The notes under the pieces were generated by a model that saw only the letters and a program-made list of their open reading frames with translations, was not told the DNA's origin and ran no database searches. The translations under genes and the position numbers were made by a program. 64,000 bases of DNA from DATCKG01 sp036562385 (lineage in GTDB: Bacteria > Bacillota > Sulfobacillia > Symbiobacteriales > Symbiobacteriaceae): contig DATCKG010000112.1 in the NCBI GenBank assembly GCA_036562385.1, positions 27,251 through 91,250 of the forward strand, in the 5' to 3' direction. Below, one piece after another: positions 16,825 through 24,657 of the stretch (its first letter is position 1; each line of letters begins with the position of its first letter).

Positions 16825-18078
16825 TCAGGTGTGCCGGCCTTTTGCGGTTCCAATCCGCCGGGAGGCCGGCTGCGGATAGAGGGGACGCTTTCGCAAGACC
16901 CGGATGGGGGTCCGCAGCAGCCGCCGAACCAGCGGCATCAGCCCGCCGCCTACGGCCCACACGTGCTGGGCCTCAGCCAAATCCTTGATGACGATGGCAG
17001 GGGCGCCTACATACTGCTCCTGGCCCATCTGCCCCACCCCTTCCCACTGGCCCAGGGAGGCGAAGATCCCGCGGATTTTCGGTTGAAAGGCTTCCTGGGG
17101 CCGGCCCTGCAGGCGCCGCAGGATGTTGCGTGCGACAGCCCTCCCCATCTGCACCGCCAACTGACCGGAAGGGGGCATCTCCCGACCTGTGGCCGGGTTT
17201 ACCACCGATGCCGAATCCCCTGCCACATAGATGTCCGGGTGGCCCTCCGCCCGCAAAAACGCGTCCACCTTCGCCCGGCCCCGCGGTGTGACCGCCAGGC
17301 CCGACTGCGCCAGCACCGCGCTGCCCCGGACTCCCGCGGCCCAGACCAGGAGGTCATAAGGGATCCGGCCGCCGCTTTTGAGCAGCACGGCCTGGGAGTC
17401 CGCTCCTGCGATGGGCTCGCCGGTCAGGATGGTCACGCCCTTGCGCTCCAGGATGCCGCGGGCCGCCTGGACCAGTTCCGGCGCAAACCCGGGCATGATC
17501 TCGGGCCCCGCCTCCACCACCGTCACCTGCAGCTTGCCGGGAAACTCATCGGCCAGTTCCCCGGCCAGTTCCACCCCGGTGAGGCCGCCGCCGGCCACCA
17601 CCACCCGTCCGGGGCCTTCGCCGCCCCCGTTTCGGGTGACCAGTCGGCGGACGGCGGCCCGCAGGCGGCGGGCGCCCTCCCAACTGCCCACCTCCAGGCT
17701 GTGTTCGGCCACCCCAGGCAGCCCGTAATATTCCGGCTCGCTCCCCAGGGCGAAGACCAGCAGGTCGTAGGGCAGGTGCTCCCCTCCCTCAAGCCGCACC
17801 TGTTTCCGGTCCGGCTCCACCTGCACGACCCGGCCCACCACCAGGCGGGCGGGGGGCGCCACCACCCGGGACAGCGGCAGCCGAATCGCGTCGGCTTCCG
17901 CCCCGGCCACGTAGGCGTGCAGTTCCGTGGTAAACCAGTGGTAGCGGTCGAGGTTGACCAGCGTCAGCTCACAGTGGCGGGGGAGACGGGCCTGCAGCGT
18001 GAGAAAACAGGTAAGCCCCGCATATCCCGCCCCCAGCACCAGCACCCGGCGTGCTCCGGCCTCTTGCGTGTCCTGCAC
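16825..18078 (-). CDS. NADH dehydrogenase-like protein, type II (NDH-2)
   Basis: A 417-residue FAD-dependent pyridine-nucleotide oxidoreductase that would pass electrons from NADH to quinone at the membrane face. The FAD motif VLVLGAGYAGL is near the N-terminus, the NADH motif VVVAGGGLTGVELAGEL is in the centre, and the AGDSASV block plus PPSGQLAVQMG complete the FAD site. The start is set at GTG 18078 because AGGGGGTG (18085-18092) is 6 nt upstream; ATGs at 18096 and 18135 are alternatives without a good site. Transcribed towards the amidohydrolase. Confidence 0.85.
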   Translation of the reverse strand: MQDTQEAGARRVLVLGAGYAGLTCFLTLQARLPRHCELTLVNLDRYHWFTTELHAYVAGAEADAIRLPLSRVVAPPARLVVGRVVQVEPDRKQVRLEGGEHLPYDLLVFALGSEPEYYGLPGVAEHSLEVGSWEGARRLRAAVRRLVTRNGGGEGPGRVVVAGGGLTGVELAGELADEFPGKLQVTVVEAGPEIMPGFAPELVQAARGILERKGVTILTGEPIAGADSQAVLLKSGGRIPYDLLVWAAGVRGSAVLAQSGLAVTPRGRAKVDAFLRAEGHPDIYVAGDSASVVNPATGREMPPSGQLAVQMGRAVARNILRRLQGRPQEAFQPKIRGIFASLGQWEGVGQMGQEQYVGAPAIVIKDLAEAQHVWAVGGGLMPLVRRLLRTPIRVLRKRPLYPQPASRRIGTAKGRHT

Positions 18079-18210
18079 CAACGGCACCCCCTGCATGTGG
18101 TTGTAAACTAGTCTTCCCTCCGGGTGGTGCCGCATAACCTGCTCGGGCTTCCGCTCACACTAATGCCGGTCTCGGGGATCCTCCACATCACATCGAAGGG
18201 GGAATTCCGG

Positions 18211-18459
18211 ATGGCTGGTACTGGCCCGACGCTGCAGGGCAAGAACATCACCGGGGTCAGCGGAGCGCAGCACGGCGCGCAACAGAACGCGGAGGCGCTG
18301 AAGCGGGCCGCTCAGATCAAGAATGAGTTCGGCTCGGAAATGAACGCCAATCAGGTGAAGATTTCCGGCGGAAACATCACGGGCGTGAGCGGCGCGCAGC
18401 ACGGCGCCCAGCAGAACGCTGCCTCGCTCCAGCGGGCTGGGCAGAAGACCAGCAAATAA
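18211..18459 (+). CDS. Gamma-type small acid-soluble spore protein
   Basis: An 82-residue, Gln/Asn/Ala-rich protein resembling gamma-type SASP, a spore-core amino-acid reservoir degraded at germination. Two copies of a repeat share 16 identical residues (NITGVSGAQHGAQQNA), separated by NEFGSEMNANQVK, which matches the FGTEFASETNAQQV theme of Bacillus SspE. The ATG at 18211 has AAGGGGG 8 nt upstream. A hairpin at 18474 ends it. This marks the host as an endospore former. Expression from a forespore sigma factor is expected, but I did not identify the promoter. Confidence 0.8.
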   Translation: MAGTGPTLQGKNITGVSGAQHGAQQNAEALKRAAQIKNEFGSEMNANQVKISGGNITGVSGAQHGAQQNAASLQRAGQKTSK

Positions 18460-18473
18460 CGGGACCTGCGGAC

Positions 18474-18501
18474 AGGACCTCGTCCGGACGGACGAGGTCC
18501 T
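18474..18501 (+). terminator. Hairpin after the spore protein gene
   Basis: A 12-bp perfect stem, AGGACCTCGTCC and GGACGAGGTCCT, has a 4-nt loop. There is no T-run, but position and strength suit a terminator. Confidence 0.6.
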
Positions 18502-18521
18502 CCGCATTGTGAGCGCGGGTC

Positions 18522-18569
18522 TTGCCTTCGATGCCGAATAATAGTATAAAGTGAGTGAGCGTTCACTTT
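18522..18569 (+). promoter_or_regulatory. Promoter and operator of the TetR-fabF unit
   Basis: TTGCCT (18522-18527) and TATAAA (18545-18550) are 17 nt apart. Overlapping the -10 box and transcription start is an inverted repeat AAAGTGA-8 nt-TCACTTT (18548-18569), with GTGAGTGAGC/GTTCAC character typical of TetR-family fatty-acid regulators. Autorepression is likely. Confidence 0.6.
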
Positions 18570-18587
18570 CGATAAGGAGGCGGTTTC

Positions 18588-19202
18588 TTGAGCCCCCGGG
18601 TCAGTGCCCAACACAAGCAACAGCGCCGCCAGGCCATTCTGGATGCGGCCCTGGACGTGTTCATCGGCAAGGGCTACCAGGTGGCCACCATCGATGACAT
18701 CGCCACCCGGGCCGGCCTGAGCGTGGGCGCCATCTACCGCTACTTCCGCAACAAGAGTGAGATCATGGTGTCGCTGGTGGCAGAGCGGCTGGGCCGGACC
18801 CCGGAGATCTTCGCCCGGCTCACCCAGTCCTCCGGCGATCCCTGGGAGCGGCTGGACAAGTGTATTGACCTGTTTGCCCGCTCCCTGCGGGTGCGCCATC
18901 CTGTCACCACCCGCCTCCTGCTGGTGGCCCTGTCAGAGGCCGTGCAGGACGGCGAAGTCCGCCAGGGGCTGCACCGCCGCTTCCAGGGACTGGTGGACTA
19001 TCTGGCCGGGGTGATTCGGGACGGAATCGCCCAGGGCGCCTTCCGGCCCGACGCCGATCCGGTGGCCCTGGCCTGCCTGCTGCTCTGTACCGCGGACGGC
19101 GTGGCCGTCTCCTGGGTCATCGACGCCCCGGAGATCGACCTCGGGGCAATGCGCACCTGCTTCCGGAACATGGTGCGCGCCTACCTCATGAACAGGGAGT
19201 GA
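18588..19202 (+). CDS. TetR family transcriptional regulator
   Basis: A 204-residue repressor. Residues 13-60 form the TetR DNA-binding domain (ILDAALDVFIGKGYQVATID, IATRAGLSVGAIYRYF), and the rest is an all-helical ligand pocket. The start is TTG at 18588 with AAGGAGGCGG upstream. The gene is followed after 9 nt by fabF, so both are in one transcript under the operator at 18548-18569. The context suggests it senses an acyl compound; that is inference. Confidence 0.88.
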   Translation: MSPRVSAQHKQQRRQAILDAALDVFIGKGYQVATIDDIATRAGLSVGAIYRYFRNKSEIMVSLVAERLGRTPEIFARLTQSSGDPWERLDKCIDLFARSLRVRHPVTTRLLLVALSEAVQDGEVRQGLHRRFQGLVDYLAGVIRDGIAQGAFRPDADPVALACLLLCTADGVAVSWVIDAPEIDLGAMRTCFRNMVRAYLMNRE

Positions 19203-19211
19203 GCCGCTGCT

Positions 19212-20456
19212 GTGGAGCGACGTGTTGTTGTAACAGGACTGGGCGTCATCTCGCCCCTGGGCCTCAGCACCGCCGAGACCTGGGAGAATGCGCTGGCGGG
19301 CAAGTCCGGCATTGGACCGATCACCCGATTCGACGCCTCCCGCCTTCCCACGCGGTTTGCCGGTGAGGTGAAGGGCTTCGACCCCACCACCGTCCTGGAG
19401 CCCCGGGAAGTGAAGCGGTATGAGCCGTTTATCCACTACGCCCTGGCAGCCACAGCGGAGGCCGTGGCAGATAGCGGACTCACCTTTACCGACGAACTCC
19501 GGGAACGCACCGGCGTGGTCTACGGCACCGGCATGGGCGGCTTGCAGGCCATCGAGGAGACCAAGATGCTGCTGGTGGAGAAGGGGCCGCGCCGGGTCAG
19601 CCCGTTCTTCATCCCGAGCTGCATCATCAACATGGCGCCGGGCCTTATCGCCATCCGGTACGGCCTGCTGGGCCCCAACTACTCGGCGGTTTCGGCCTGC
19701 GCCTCCGCGGGCCACGCCATCGCCGATGCCTTCCACATCATCCGCCGGGGCGATGCCGACGTGATGATCACCGGCGGATCGGAGTCCACCGTGACCGAAC
19801 TGGCCATCGCCGGATTTGCCGCCGCCCGGGCGCTCTCCACCCGGAACGAGGACCCGGAAGGCGCCTCCCGGCCCTTTGACGCCGACCGGGACGGCTTTGT
19901 GATGGCCGAGGGGGCGGCCACCCTGGTGCTGGAGGAACTGGAGCACGCGAAGGCCCGGGGGGCCAAGATCTACGCCGAAGTGGTCGGAGCCGGAGCCTCG
20001 GCGGACGCTTACCACATTACCGCCCCGGATCCCACCGGCCGGGGCGCCGTGCTGGCCATGCAGGCGGCCCTGCGCAGTGCGGGGGCTCGGCCGGAGGAGG
20101 TGGGTTACATCAACGCCCACGCCACCTCCACCGACCTGGGCGACGTGATGGAAACCGAAGCCATCAAGCAGGTCTTCGGCGACCACGCCCGCAAGCTGGC
20201 GGTCAGTTCCACCAAGTCGATGCACGGGCACCTGCTGGGGGCAGCAGCAGCCCTGGAGGCCGTGCTCACGGTGCTGGCCCTAAAACACCAGGTGCTGCCG
20301 CCCACCATCAACTTGCACCGGCCGGACCCCAAGTGTGACCTGGACTATGTGCCGAACCAGGCCCGGCCGGTAAAGGGGCTCCGCATGGCCCTGTCCAACA
20401 GTTTCGGCTTCGGCGGCACAAACGTCACGCTGGCCTTCCGCCGCTACGACGGCTAG
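19212..20456 (+). CDS. fabF: 3-oxoacyl-ACP synthase II (FabF)
   Basis: A 414-residue condensing enzyme that extends acyl-ACP with malonyl-ACP in fatty acid synthesis. The Cys-His-His triad is visible: Cys in VSACASAGHAI (about 163), His in NAHATSTDLGD (about 303) and His in KSMHGHLLGAA (about 340), plus the glycine-rich NSFGFGGTN near the end. The start is GTG at 19212, with AGGGAGTGA of the tetR end serving as ribosome site. No other fab genes are adjacent, so it could be a secondary elongation enzyme. It overlaps the convergent M48 gene by 4 nt. Confidence 0.92.
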   Translation: MERRVVVTGLGVISPLGLSTAETWENALAGKSGIGPITRFDASRLPTRFAGEVKGFDPTTVLEPREVKRYEPFIHYALAATAEAVADSGLTFTDELRERTGVVYGTGMGGLQAIEETKMLLVEKGPRRVSPFFIPSCIINMAPGLIAIRYGLLGPNYSAVSACASAGHAIADAFHIIRRGDADVMITGGSESTVTELAIAGFAAARALSTRNEDPEGASRPFDADRDGFVMAEGAATLVLEELEHAKARGAKIYAEVVGAGASADAYHITAPDPTGRGAVLAMQAALRSAGARPEEVGYINAHATSTDLGDVMETEAIKQVFGDHARKLAVSSTKSMHGHLLGAAAALEAVLTVLALKHQVLPPTINLHRPDPKCDLDYVPNQARPVKGLRMALSNSFGFGGTNVTLAFRRYDG

Positions 20457-21694
20457 GGCTCCGCGAGGCGAATCCGGCTGGTGATAGAGGGATGGGAGTA
20501 ATCAAGGAACTCCACCCACGGATGGGGATCCACGTCCATGGGGTTGCCGCTGGCCAGCTTCTTGAACGCGGAGACGTACGCCTCGGGATTGCCGGTGACG
20601 GTCAGGGCAAAGCGGTCTGCCCGCACTTCCGTCCGACGACTGAAGGCATTCTCCAGCGGAGCAGATAACTGGCCGGCCAGGGTGAAAAGGAGCATCAGCA
20701 GTGCCAGGGCCCGGGGGGCATGGGGGGCGGGCAGGTTCAGCGGGGCCACTCCGACCGAACGGCGCAGCATCCAGGCAGCCACCCACAGGATCATGGCGTT
20801 GCCCAGCCCATCCAGCACCCATCCCGCCATCACATCCCGGTGGGCTGCGTGGGCCAACTCGTGGGCCATCACCACCTCCACCTCTTCCGGCGTAAACCGC
20901 TGCAGAAGCGTGTCATACAGAATCACCTGGCGGGTGGGCCCCAATCCGGTCACCATGGCGTTGACCCGGGAGGTTTCCCCGCTGACCCGAATCTCACTGA
21001 TGGCCTCCACCTCCACCCCCGCCCGGCCGGCCAGCCGCTGGATCATGCTGTGCAGCGCCGGATCCTGGACCGGGTGCAGTTCGTAATACATCGGGATCAC
21101 CAGGACCGGCGTCAGGAGAACCCAGATCCCTGTCAGGGCGAAGTTCAGGAGAGAGGCTGGAATCCACCACCGGCGCGGCCAGCGGCGGATCATCCAGAAG
21201 ATAGGCAGGTACGCCAGCGGCGCCGTCACCAGCCCCAACAGCAGCGACTTGCCCTGCTCGCCAAGCCAGTCGGGGAAGGACTGGCGGGAAAGACCGTAGG
21301 CCCGTTCATGCCAGAAGCTGAGGTAATAGGCAAAAGGCAGGTCCACCAGAAACGACAGCACGGTCAGTCCGGCGGTGACGGCCAGAACGGTCACCCAGAA
21401 GCGCCCCCTTCCCGCCGCCTCCAGGCGCCGGAGTAGCGCGGCGCCGCCGGGCCGGAAACAGAGCCAGAGCATCAGGGCCACCGTGGCGAAAAAGTTGAGG
21501 GTGATGGCCACCTGCGCCTCCCGGGAAAACTGCCGGCCGGTGGTGAGCACCTCTGGGGAAAAGTGGCGCAGCGCCGCCGGATGGAACGACCGGTCCGCGA
21601 GGGTCAGAAACAGCAGCAGTAGCACCAGCCCCGCGGCCAGGGTATACAGAACAAGCCAGAAGCGCCGGAGCGACGCAGGCGCTGTGGAATCCAT
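20453..21694 (-). CDS. M48 family membrane metalloprotease (Ste24-like)
   Basis: A 413-residue integral membrane zinc protease. Four or more hydrophobic segments occupy residues 10-215. The zinc motif HELAHAAH (HExxH) is at about residue 277, and the third ligand region EVRADRFAL at about 358. The family includes CAAX proteases and HtpX-like quality-control enzymes. The closing region FLDYSHPSITSRIRL is characteristic of the Ste24 group. It stands alone and converges on fabF. Substrates are unknown. Confidence 0.88.
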   Translation of the reverse strand: MDSTAPASLRRFWLVLYTLAAGLVLLLLFLTLADRSFHPAALRHFSPEVLTTGRQFSREAQVAITLNFFATVALMLWLCFRPGGAALLRRLEAAGRGRFWVTVLAVTAGLTVLSFLVDLPFAYYLSFWHERAYGLSRQSFPDWLGEQGKSLLLGLVTAPLAYLPIFWMIRRWPRRWWIPASLLNFALTGIWVLLTPVLVIPMYYELHPVQDPALHSMIQRLAGRAGVEVEAISEIRVSGETSRVNAMVTGLGPTRQVILYDTLLQRFTPEEVEVVMAHELAHAAHRDVMAGWVLDGLGNAMILWVAAWMLRRSVGVAPLNLPAPHAPRALALLMLLFTLAGQLSAPLENAFSRRTEVRADRFALTVTGNPEAYVSAFKKLASGNPMDVDPHPWVEFLDYSHPSITSRIRLAEP

Positions 21695-21825
21695 CAGGGG
21701 CTGACCTCCTTTTGACGAGGGTCTGCCCCTTTCTTATGCCCGGCGGCAGCCGTTCAGCACGGCAGCCGAAGATCAAGGGTATAAGATAATTCCGCAACCA
21801 AAGGGTTTCTTTTGGGGGTGCAATC

Positions 21826-21858
21826 TGCTATACTAGGTTCGGGTTAAAGTGATTCTAA
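21826..21858 (+). promoter_or_regulatory. Promoter and Fur/PerR-like box of the regulator gene
   Basis: An extended -10 (TGCTATACT, 21826-21834) precedes TTAAAGTGATTCTAA (21844-21858). This matches TTAGAAT-G-ATTCTAA at 13 of 15 positions and lies at the expected transcription start. It resembles the boxes before the downstream ATPase gene, suggesting autoregulation. Confidence 0.6.
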
Positions 21859-21876
21859 GTCGCAGAGGTGGTTGTC

Positions 21877-22365
21877 ATGACTGCGGTCGATGTCACCCGC
21901 CCGCTTCGTGACGGGGAAGACCGGTTCTCCGCCGGTCTGAAGGCCGCAGGGCTGAAGCTGACTGCCCAGCGTTCTGCCATCTGCCGAGCCTTGGCCGACA
22001 TGGCCGGGAAGAAACATCCCACCGTCCAGGAGATCTTTGTCCATTCGCGCCGCCATCATCCGGGCGTCAGCCTCGCCACCGTGTACAACACCCTCGCGGT
22101 GCTGAAGGAGCACGGGCTCCTGTACGAGTTGGGCCCTGATCTGGAGGGTGCCCTCCACTACGAGCTGGACACCGGCGCCCATGTCAACGTGGTCTGTGTG
22201 CGGTGCAAGCGGATCATCGATGTTCATGACGTCCCGGCCAACGGCCTGGATCAGGCCGTGGCCGCACAGACCGGTTTCCACCTGGTGGGCGGACAGTTCC
22301 TGTACTACGGCTACTGCCCGGACTGCCAGGAAAAGCGGGAGGAGAGCCCGCAGGAGAAGGAATGA
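21877..22365 (+). CDS. Fur family regulator, probably PerR-like
   Basis: A 162-residue metal-responsive repressor. The winged helix spans residues 15-85 (LTAQRSAICRAL, LATVYNTLAVLKEHGL). Two CxxC pairs (CVRCKR and CPDCQE) form the structural zinc site. Several His residues (KKHPTVQE, RRHHPG, ALHYELDTGAHVN) can form the sensing site. The ATG at 21877 has AGAGGTGG 5 nt upstream. PerR and Fur cannot be separated by eye. PerR is favoured because the next gene resembles PfeT, which PerR controls in Bacillus subtilis, and both genes carry the same boxes. Confidence 0.85.
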   Translation: MTAVDVTRPLRDGEDRFSAGLKAAGLKLTAQRSAICRALADMAGKKHPTVQEIFVHSRRHHPGVSLATVYNTLAVLKEHGLLYELGPDLEGALHYELDTGAHVNVVCVRCKRIIDVHDVPANGLDQAVAAQTGFHLVGGQFLYYGYCPDCQEKREESPQEKE

Positions 22366-22395
22366 AGGAAGGCCCTCGAACTGGAACATAGTGAG

Positions 22396-22441
22396 ACCGC
22401 CGGAGCCGTTGTCGTGACGATCGCGGAACCGGCGGTGTTTT
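22396..22441 (+). terminator. Terminator after the Fur-family gene
   Basis: ACCGCCGG (22396-22403) pairs with CCGGCGGT (22429-22436), enclosing a 25-nt loop, and is followed by GTTTT. Confidence 0.55.
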
Positions 22442-22450
22442 CGTGTCCGG

Positions 22451-22486
22451 CCCAGCCGGATGGCCCCCATCCGGCTGGGTCTTTTT
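22451..22486 (+). terminator. Second, stronger terminator before the P-type ATPase gene
   Basis: A 12-bp perfect stem, CCCAGCCGGATG (22451-22462) with CATCCGGCTGGG (22468-22479), is followed by TCTTTTT. It isolates the regulator transcript from the ATPase promoter downstream. Confidence 0.85.
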
Positions 22487-22537
22487 CGCTCCGGGGCGAC
22501 TTTCTTGCCAGGGAGCCCATTTTTTTCGCGAAACCCC

Positions 22538-22591
22538 TTGCCAAATTCGGAGGTGTTGATTTAGAATGATTCCAGGTTAGAACCGTTCTAA
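22538..22591 (+). promoter_or_regulatory. Promoter with two Fur/PerR-like boxes upstream of the ATPase
   Basis: TTGCCA (22538-22543) and TAGAAT (22562-22567) are 18 nt apart. Box 1, TTAGAATGATTCCAG (22561-22575), covers the -10 element. Box 2, TTAGAACCGTTCTAA (22577-22591), is a perfect 6-3-6 palindrome just downstream. Repression by the neighbouring Fur-family protein is strongly suggested. Confidence 0.75.
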
Positions 22592-22607
22592 AAGAGGAGG
22601 TCAGCCC

Positions 22608-24590
22608 GTGGTACAGAGGATTCGTCAGGCTGGACTCGTTGTGGACGAAGAGCTGCGTCCGCTTCTGTGGGCTACCATAGGGAGCGCTTTCTTCCTTGCC
22701 GCCGGGCTGATCCTGGAGCAGATCCCGGTGACCAAGTCCAGTTGGGTCGTACCGTTTGTCTATAGCCTGGCTTACGTATGCGGCGGATACCTGCGCGTCG
22801 TAGACGGCCTGCAGGCTCTGCGCCAGGGCAGGCTCAACATCGACATGTTGATGGTCCTGGGCGCCGTGGGTGCGGCCGTCCTGGGCCGCTGGAGCGAAGG
22901 AGCCGTACTCATCTTCCTCTTTGCCCTCTCCAACACCCTGGAGGAGTTTGCGGCCGGCCGGACCCGGAAGGCCATCCAGGCCCTGATGGCCCTGCGGCCT
23001 GCCACCGCCAGGGTGCTGCGGGAAGGGGGCCGGGAGGAGTCCGTGCCGGTGGAGGCCCTGCGCACGGGCGATCTCCTGCTGGTCCGGCCTGGTGAACTGA
23101 TCCCCGCCGACGGCGAGGTGACGGCCGGCGTCTCGGCGGTGAACCAGGCCGCCATCACCGGTGAGTCAATTCCGGTGGAGAAGGAGCCGGGCAGCCCCGT
23201 CTTTGCGGGTACAGTGAACGGCAGCGGGCTGCTGACCGTGCGGGTGACCCGCCCGGCGTCGGAGTCCACCCTCTCCCGGATCATCCGGCTGGTGGAGGAG
23301 GCGCAGGAACACAAGGCAGGCACCCAGCGGATGGCGGACTGGATTGACCGGTACTACACCCTGGTTGTGGTGGCCGTGGCCCTGGGTACCTGGCTGGTGC
23401 CGCCTCTCTTCCTGGGATGGACCTGGTCCGAGAGCTTTTACCTGGCCATGCAGCTGTTGGTGGTCATGTCTCCCTGCGCCTTGGTGATCGCCGTCCCGGC
23501 GGCGCTGCTCTCCACCATCGCCGCCGCAGCCGCTCAGGGCATCCTCTTTAAAGGCGGCGTCCACGTGGAGGACGCGGGGCGGATCCGGGTGGTGGCCCTG
23601 GATAAGACCGGCACGCTCACACAGGGCGTACCGCAGGTGCAGTCCCTGCACCCCGCTCCGGGGGTTTCCGAGGAAGAACTGCTTGCCTGGGCGGCGTCCG
23701 CGGAGGCCCATTCGGGCCATCCGCTGGCCCAGGCCGTAGTCAGCGCCGCCCGCAGTCGCGGTCTTTCGCTGCCTCCGGTGACGGAGGTCCGGGAGAAGCC
23801 AGGCTACGGCGTGACGGCCATGGTGGACGGCGTGGAAGTCCGAGTGGGCAGCCGGCGCCTGGTCTCCGAAAATGGCTGGAGCTTCCTGAACACGGTAGCG
23901 GAGTCCCTGGAGAACCGGGGCGAAACCGCCGTGCTGGTATCCCGGGCCGGGCAGCCGCTGGGCGTCATCGGCGTGGCGGACACCCTGCGGCCCGGCGTGG
24001 TCCAGACCTTGGCTGCCCTCCGGCAGAGCGGCATCCAGCGGATCGTCATGCTCACGGGCGACAACGAGCGGGTCGCAGCAGCCATCGCGGCGCGGATCGG
24101 TGTCGACGAGTTCCGGGCCAACCTGCTGCCCGAGGAGAAGCTGAACGCTGTCCGGGAGCTGAAGGAGCGCTACGGCAGCGTGGCGATGGTGGGCGACGGC
24201 GTCAACGACGCGCCGGCCCTGGCCCTGGCTGACCTGGGCGTGGCCATGGGCGGCGCCGGCAACGATGCGGCTCTGGAGAGTGCGGACGTGGTCCTGATGT
24301 CCGACGACCTGAGCCGGCTGCCCACGGTCTTCCGGATCGCGCGGCAGGCCCGCCGGGTGATGACCCAGAATATGGTCTTTGCGGTGGCGGTAATCATCGC
24401 CCTGGTCATTCTGAGCCTCTCCCATCAGCTTACGCTGCCGCTGGCGGTAGTGGGCCATGAAGGCAGCACGATCCTGGTGGCCCTCAACGGCATGCGGATG
24501 CTGCTGTGGGGCCGGGGAACGGCACTGGTCCAGCTCGCAAGCCAGGCCCGTGTTCCTGCCCTCCGCCGCAGCGCCAGCCTGTCCTCCTGA
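22608..24590 (+). CDS. pfeT: P1B-type metal-efflux ATPase, PfeT-like
   Basis: A 660-residue membrane pump that hydrolyses ATP to expel a transition metal. TGES actuator motif, phosphorylation site DKTGTLTQ (Asp about 332), SGHPLAQAV nucleotide-binding motif and GDGVNDAPAL hinge are all present. The transport site SPCALVIAVPAALL and the C-terminal VGHEGSTILVALNGMRML (about residue 616) mark the P1B-4 group. That group includes the PerR-regulated iron exporter PfeT of B. subtilis. No N-terminal metal-binding domain is present. GTG at 22608 follows AGAGGAGG. Iron(II) is the likely cargo, by family and by regulation. Confidence 0.85.
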   Translation: MVQRIRQAGLVVDEELRPLLWATIGSAFFLAAGLILEQIPVTKSSWVVPFVYSLAYVCGGYLRVVDGLQALRQGRLNIDMLMVLGAVGAAVLGRWSEGAVLIFLFALSNTLEEFAAGRTRKAIQALMALRPATARVLREGGREESVPVEALRTGDLLLVRPGELIPADGEVTAGVSAVNQAAITGESIPVEKEPGSPVFAGTVNGSGLLTVRVTRPASESTLSRIIRLVEEAQEHKAGTQRMADWIDRYYTLVVVAVALGTWLVPPLFLGWTWSESFYLAMQLLVVMSPCALVIAVPAALLSTIAAAAAQGILFKGGVHVEDAGRIRVVALDKTGTLTQGVPQVQSLHPAPGVSEEELLAWAASAEAHSGHPLAQAVVSAARSRGLSLPPVTEVREKPGYGVTAMVDGVEVRVGSRRLVSENGWSFLNTVAESLENRGETAVLVSRAGQPLGVIGVADTLRPGVVQTLAALRQSGIQRIVMLTGDNERVAAAIAARIGVDEFRANLLPEEKLNAVRELKERYGSVAMVGDGVNDAPALALADLGVAMGGAGNDAALESADVVLMSDDLSRLPTVFRIARQARRVMTQNMVFAVAVIIALVILSLSHQLTLPLAVVGHEGSTILVALNGMRMLLWGRGTALVQLASQARVPALRRSASLSS

Positions 24591-24606
24591 TGCATTCGAC
24601 ATGACG

Positions 24607-24639
24607 AAAAGGGGCGCCCTCCCTCCTGGGGGGCGCCCC
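24607..24639. terminator. Bidirectional terminator between convergent genes
   Basis: GGGGCGCCC (24611-24619) and GGGCGCCCC (24631-24639), with extra G-T pairs inside, form a very stable stem. Leftward it is followed by TTTTCGTC, so it best serves the S9 peptidase gene. Confidence 0.75.
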
Positions 24640-24657
24640 GCTGCGTGTGTGGCGCTT

